Positions 53,886 through 55,641 of a DNA stretch of 55,641 nucleotides are shown piece by piece. Below the pieces are notes generated by a model. That model did no database searches and was not told the DNA's origin. It saw only the letters and a list, made by a program, of their open reading frames with translations. Within the stretch, counting starts at the first letter, position 1. Each line of letters begins with the position of its first letter. The position numbers were made by a program, and so were the translations under genes. The stretch comes from Candidatus Binataceae bacterium (lineage in GTDB: Bacteria > Desulfobacterota > Binatia > Binatales > Binataceae): contig JADMIL010000014.1 of NCBI GenBank assembly GCA_015478645.1, positions 1-55,641 of the forward strand, given 5' to 3'.

Positions 53886-54551
53886 TCAGCATTTGCGGCA
53901 GACCGTGAGGCCGTCGGCGACCGGCAGCATGACCGCCTCGACCCGCTGGTCGGTGGCGATAAAATCGTTGAGCGCGCGAATCGCGCGAGTGTCTTCGGTC
54001 TGCACCGCCGGATCGATCACCGCGCCGTTCCAGAGCACGTTGTCTATCAGGATAAGCCCGCCCGTGCGCATTCGCGCGAGCACCGCTTCATAGTAAGCGC
54101 GATAGTTGGATTTGTCGGCGTCGATAAAGGCGAGGTCGAGCGGGTCGCCGGCCGGCAGCGTCTTGAGAGTCTCGAGGGCGGGGCCAAGGCGCAGCGTGAT
54201 CCGATCGGCGACGCCCGCCCGCGCCCAGTAGCGCCGGGCGATCGCGGTCCATTCCTCGCTCACGTCGCAGCACAGCAGGCGGCCGCCGGTGGGCAGGGCG
54301 CGCGCGATGCAAATCGAGCTGTAGCCGGCGAAGGTGCCGATTTCGATCGCCGAGCGGACGCCGATGGCGCGCGCCAGGATGGTCATGAAGGTCCCCTGCT
54401 CGGGCGCAATCTGCATCCCGCTCACGCGGCCGAGTTTGGCGCGGGTCTCTGCGGCGAGTTCGCGCAGCAGCGGATCGGTATTGTGGCCATGGGCCACCAG
54501 GTAGTCGTAGAGTCGGCCGTCCAGCGCAATGAATTTTCCGTCGGGCGTCAT
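53886..54551 (-). CDS. Class I SAM-dependent O-methyltransferase (COMT/Methyltransf_3 type)
   Basis: A 221-residue enzyme of the small-molecule O-methyltransferase family (metal-dependent, catechol or caffeoyl-CoA type). MQIAPEQGTFMTILARAIG, AIEIGTFAGYSSICIARAL (SAM loop), FIDADKSNYRAYYEAVLARM (metal ligand and AdoMet region) and LILIDNVLWNGAV are conserved. The ATG at 54551 begins at the family start; a frame from 54587 adds 12 residues. Neither has a clear ribosome site. Methyl acceptor unknown. Confidence 0.88.
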   Translation of the reverse strand: MTPDGKFIALDGRLYDYLVAHGHNTDPLLRELAAETRAKLGRVSGMQIAPEQGTFMTILARAIGVRSAIEIGTFAGYSSICIARALPTGGRLLCCDVSEEWTAIARRYWARAGVADRITLRLGPALETLKTLPAGDPLDLAFIDADKSNYRAYYEAVLARMRTGGLILIDNVLWNGAVIDPAVQTEDTRAIRALNDFIATDQRVEAVMLPVADGLTVCRKC

Positions 54552-54771
54552 GCGAGCACGATAATCCGTCGCGTCGCTCCGCGCCAAGTCCGGCGAACCG
54601 CGATGAGCCGTGCCGCGCGCGATAAGTCCAATGGCTCGCGCCGCGGCCCGGGGTGCTCAATGATCGAACGAGCGGCGTCCGCTTCCGCGATTGCCCGGCG
54701 ATGTATTATAGGGAAGCGGGGCGACCACGGCCGCGCGGGGCTCGCGTGCGGTCCGCGCGCCGCGGCGTCAA

Positions 54772-54788
54772 TTAAAGCGTTACTTTAA
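54772..54788. promoter_or_regulatory. Palindrome upstream of hydrolase gene
   Basis: TTAAAG, five bases CGTTA, then CTTTAA form a perfect inverted repeat, 17 bases before the ATG at 54806 and just before the ribosome site. It could be an operator or part of an AT-rich promoter. It is AT-rich against the background and unlikely to be chance alone, but no function is shown. Confidence 0.4.
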
Positions 54789-54805
54789 CTCGCGAGGAAG
54801 CCACG

Positions 54806-55438
54806 ATGAACGAGCAGCGCATTACCTTTCCCTCCGGAGCGCTGACGCTCGAAGGATTGATCGCCCGCCCGGACAGCCTCAAGAGCGTGCGCGGTGGCGT
54901 GGTCTGCCATCCGCATCCGCTGTACGGCGGCTCGATGTACAACAACGTGGTCGATGCGATCCTCGACGCGATGTGGCGGCAGGGATGGGCTACGCTGCGC
55001 TTTAACTTCCGCGGCGTCGGCGAGAGCGAGGGCGAGCACGACGGCGGCGCGGGCGAAGCCGCGGACGCGGCGGCGGCGCTCGAATTCCTGCAGGCGCAAC
55101 CGGGGGTGCTGAGTACCGGGGCAGTGCTGGCCGGCTATTCGTTCGGATCGGTCGCCGCGATGACCGCCGCCTCGGCCAAGGCCGCGCCCGGCGCATTGGT
55201 GCTGGTGGCGCTGCCGCTAAAGATGGTTGACGCGCGTGCGCTCCAGCACTTCGCCGGGCCGATCGTGCTCGCGGCGGGCGACCAGGATATGTATTGCCCG
55301 GCGCCGCAACTTGAAGCGTTACATCAGGATCTCGGAGCGCGCGCGCAACGCGCGATCGTGCCGGGCGCCGACCATTTCTTTGGCGGATGCGAACCGGAAC
55401 TCGCCGACGCGCTCGCCGCCATGTTCAAATCGATCTGA
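54806..55438 (+). CDS. Alpha/beta hydrolase (dienelactone-hydrolase/YpfH-like)
   Basis: A 210-residue hydrolase. VCHPHPLYGGSMYNNVV provides the oxyanion region, FNFRGVGESEGEHDGG follows, the nucleophile is in AGYSFGS, the acid in AAGDQDMYCP and the His in GADHFF. This layout (HPHP...GGS...NFRGVGxSxG) marks a common group of small bacterial hydrolases of unknown substrate, annotated as alpha/beta hydrolase or X-Pro peptidase-like. GAGGAAG precedes the ATG by six bases. It is the last gene before the repeats. Confidence 0.88.
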   Translation: MNEQRITFPSGALTLEGLIARPDSLKSVRGGVVCHPHPLYGGSMYNNVVDAILDAMWRQGWATLRFNFRGVGESEGEHDGGAGEAADAAAALEFLQAQPGVLSTGAVLAGYSFGSVAAMTAASAKAAPGALVLVALPLKMVDARALQHFAGPIVLAAGDQDMYCPAPQLEALHQDLGARAQRAIVPGADHFFGGCEPELADALAAMFKSI

Positions 55439-55471
55439 TCGCGGCGTGTAAATTAGGCGCCGGCGTAATTC

Positions 55472-55568
55472 TAGTGTCCTGAGTTAGAGATTCGCAGTAC
55501 ATGTTTCGGCGAAAACACCAGCAATTCCAACGCTTCTTTGTTCAAGGAACTTCAAACTCAGGACCCTA
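55472..55568. repeat. Second MITE-like element, TA-flanked
   Basis: GTGTCCTGAGTTAGAGATTC (from 55474) and, inverted, GGGTCCTGAGTTTGAAGTTC (ending 55566) are imperfect terminal repeats of a 93-bp non-coding element. TA stands outside both ends (55472-55473 and 55567-55568), the target duplication of IS630/mariner-type elements. It has no relation in sequence to the 108-bp repeat, which begins two bases later. Confidence 0.7.
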
Positions 55569-55569
55569 G

Positions 55570-55641
55570 GGAACCTCTGCACAAGCTAGGTTGTCATTCT
55601 GAGCGCAGCGAAGAATCCCGGATCCGGGACCCATGCGCTGC
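55570..55641. repeat. Left part of 108-bp MITE-like repeat (R3, cut by window end)
   Basis: The sequence begins with GGAACCTCTGCACAAG and runs through the inner arm GTCATTCTGAGCGCAGCG and the palindrome CCCGGATCCGGG to the window end. It matches the complete copy at 28006 apart from a few bases. The preceding four bases are CTAG. The final GACCCATGCGCTGC repeats the first 14 bases of the window. Confidence 0.88.

Overview
The window is a GC-rich chromosomal stretch with dense, mostly co-directional genes and many ATGA, TGATG or GTGA start/stop overlaps. It carries housekeeping genes (purA, serA with a class V aminotransferase, leuS) next to luciferase-like flavin monooxygenases, crotonases, a BKACE-type enzyme and a very large exopolysaccharide locus. 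This mix suggests an uncultured soil- or sediment-type bacterium of the deltaproteobacterial/Binatota kind. That placement is an inference; no rRNA or tRNA gene was recognised.

Layout. (1) 1-4842: end of a dispersed repeat, an unrecognised protein, an ImmA/IrrE-like metallopeptidase overlapping an XRE regulator, a small membrane protein and a dihydropyrimidinase-like amidohydrolase. (2) 4843-5489: an AT-rich, repeat-containing intergenic region that probably holds the promoter and leader of the next operon. (3) 5490-30747: an exopolysaccharide locus with a secreted Cna-B-like protein, a Wza-like outer-membrane exporter, a Wzc-like tyrosine kinase, two O-antigen ligase/polymerase-type membrane proteins (one with a TPR tail), nine GT4 glycosyltransferases, two intact GT2 genes and one broken GT2, a methyltransferase, and a Wzm/Wzt ABC exporter. 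(4) 30768-35582: SGNH hydrolase, two divergent LLM flavin enzymes, a RodZ-like protein. (5) 36141-40119: a compact arn-like operon (ArnC, separate ArnA formyltransferase and dehydrogenase/decarboxylase halves, ArnD) without arnB or arnT. (6) 40169-45819: serine hydrolase, orphan HicB, purA, and a serine-biosynthesis pair behind a leader containing an intrinsic terminator. (7) 46201-55438: GalT-like enzyme, two tandem crotonases, leuS, a DUF4239 protein, BKACE, O-methyltransferase and alpha/beta hydrolase.

A 108-bp palindromic MITE-like repeat occurs whole at 28006-28113. Partial copies lie at both window ends, and degenerate relatives at about 24248-24364 and 49169-49268. The two end copies overlap by 14 bases and would together make exactly one 108-bp element, so the window limits look like assembly breaks in a repeat.

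The most interesting items are the arn-like operon with no transferase or aminotransferase, the mixed Wzy/ABC-type polysaccharide locus, the attenuator-like leader of the serine genes, the YTAR-flanked MITE family with one copy supplying a glycosyltransferase start codon, and a crotonase pair in which one member lacks both catalytic glutamates.
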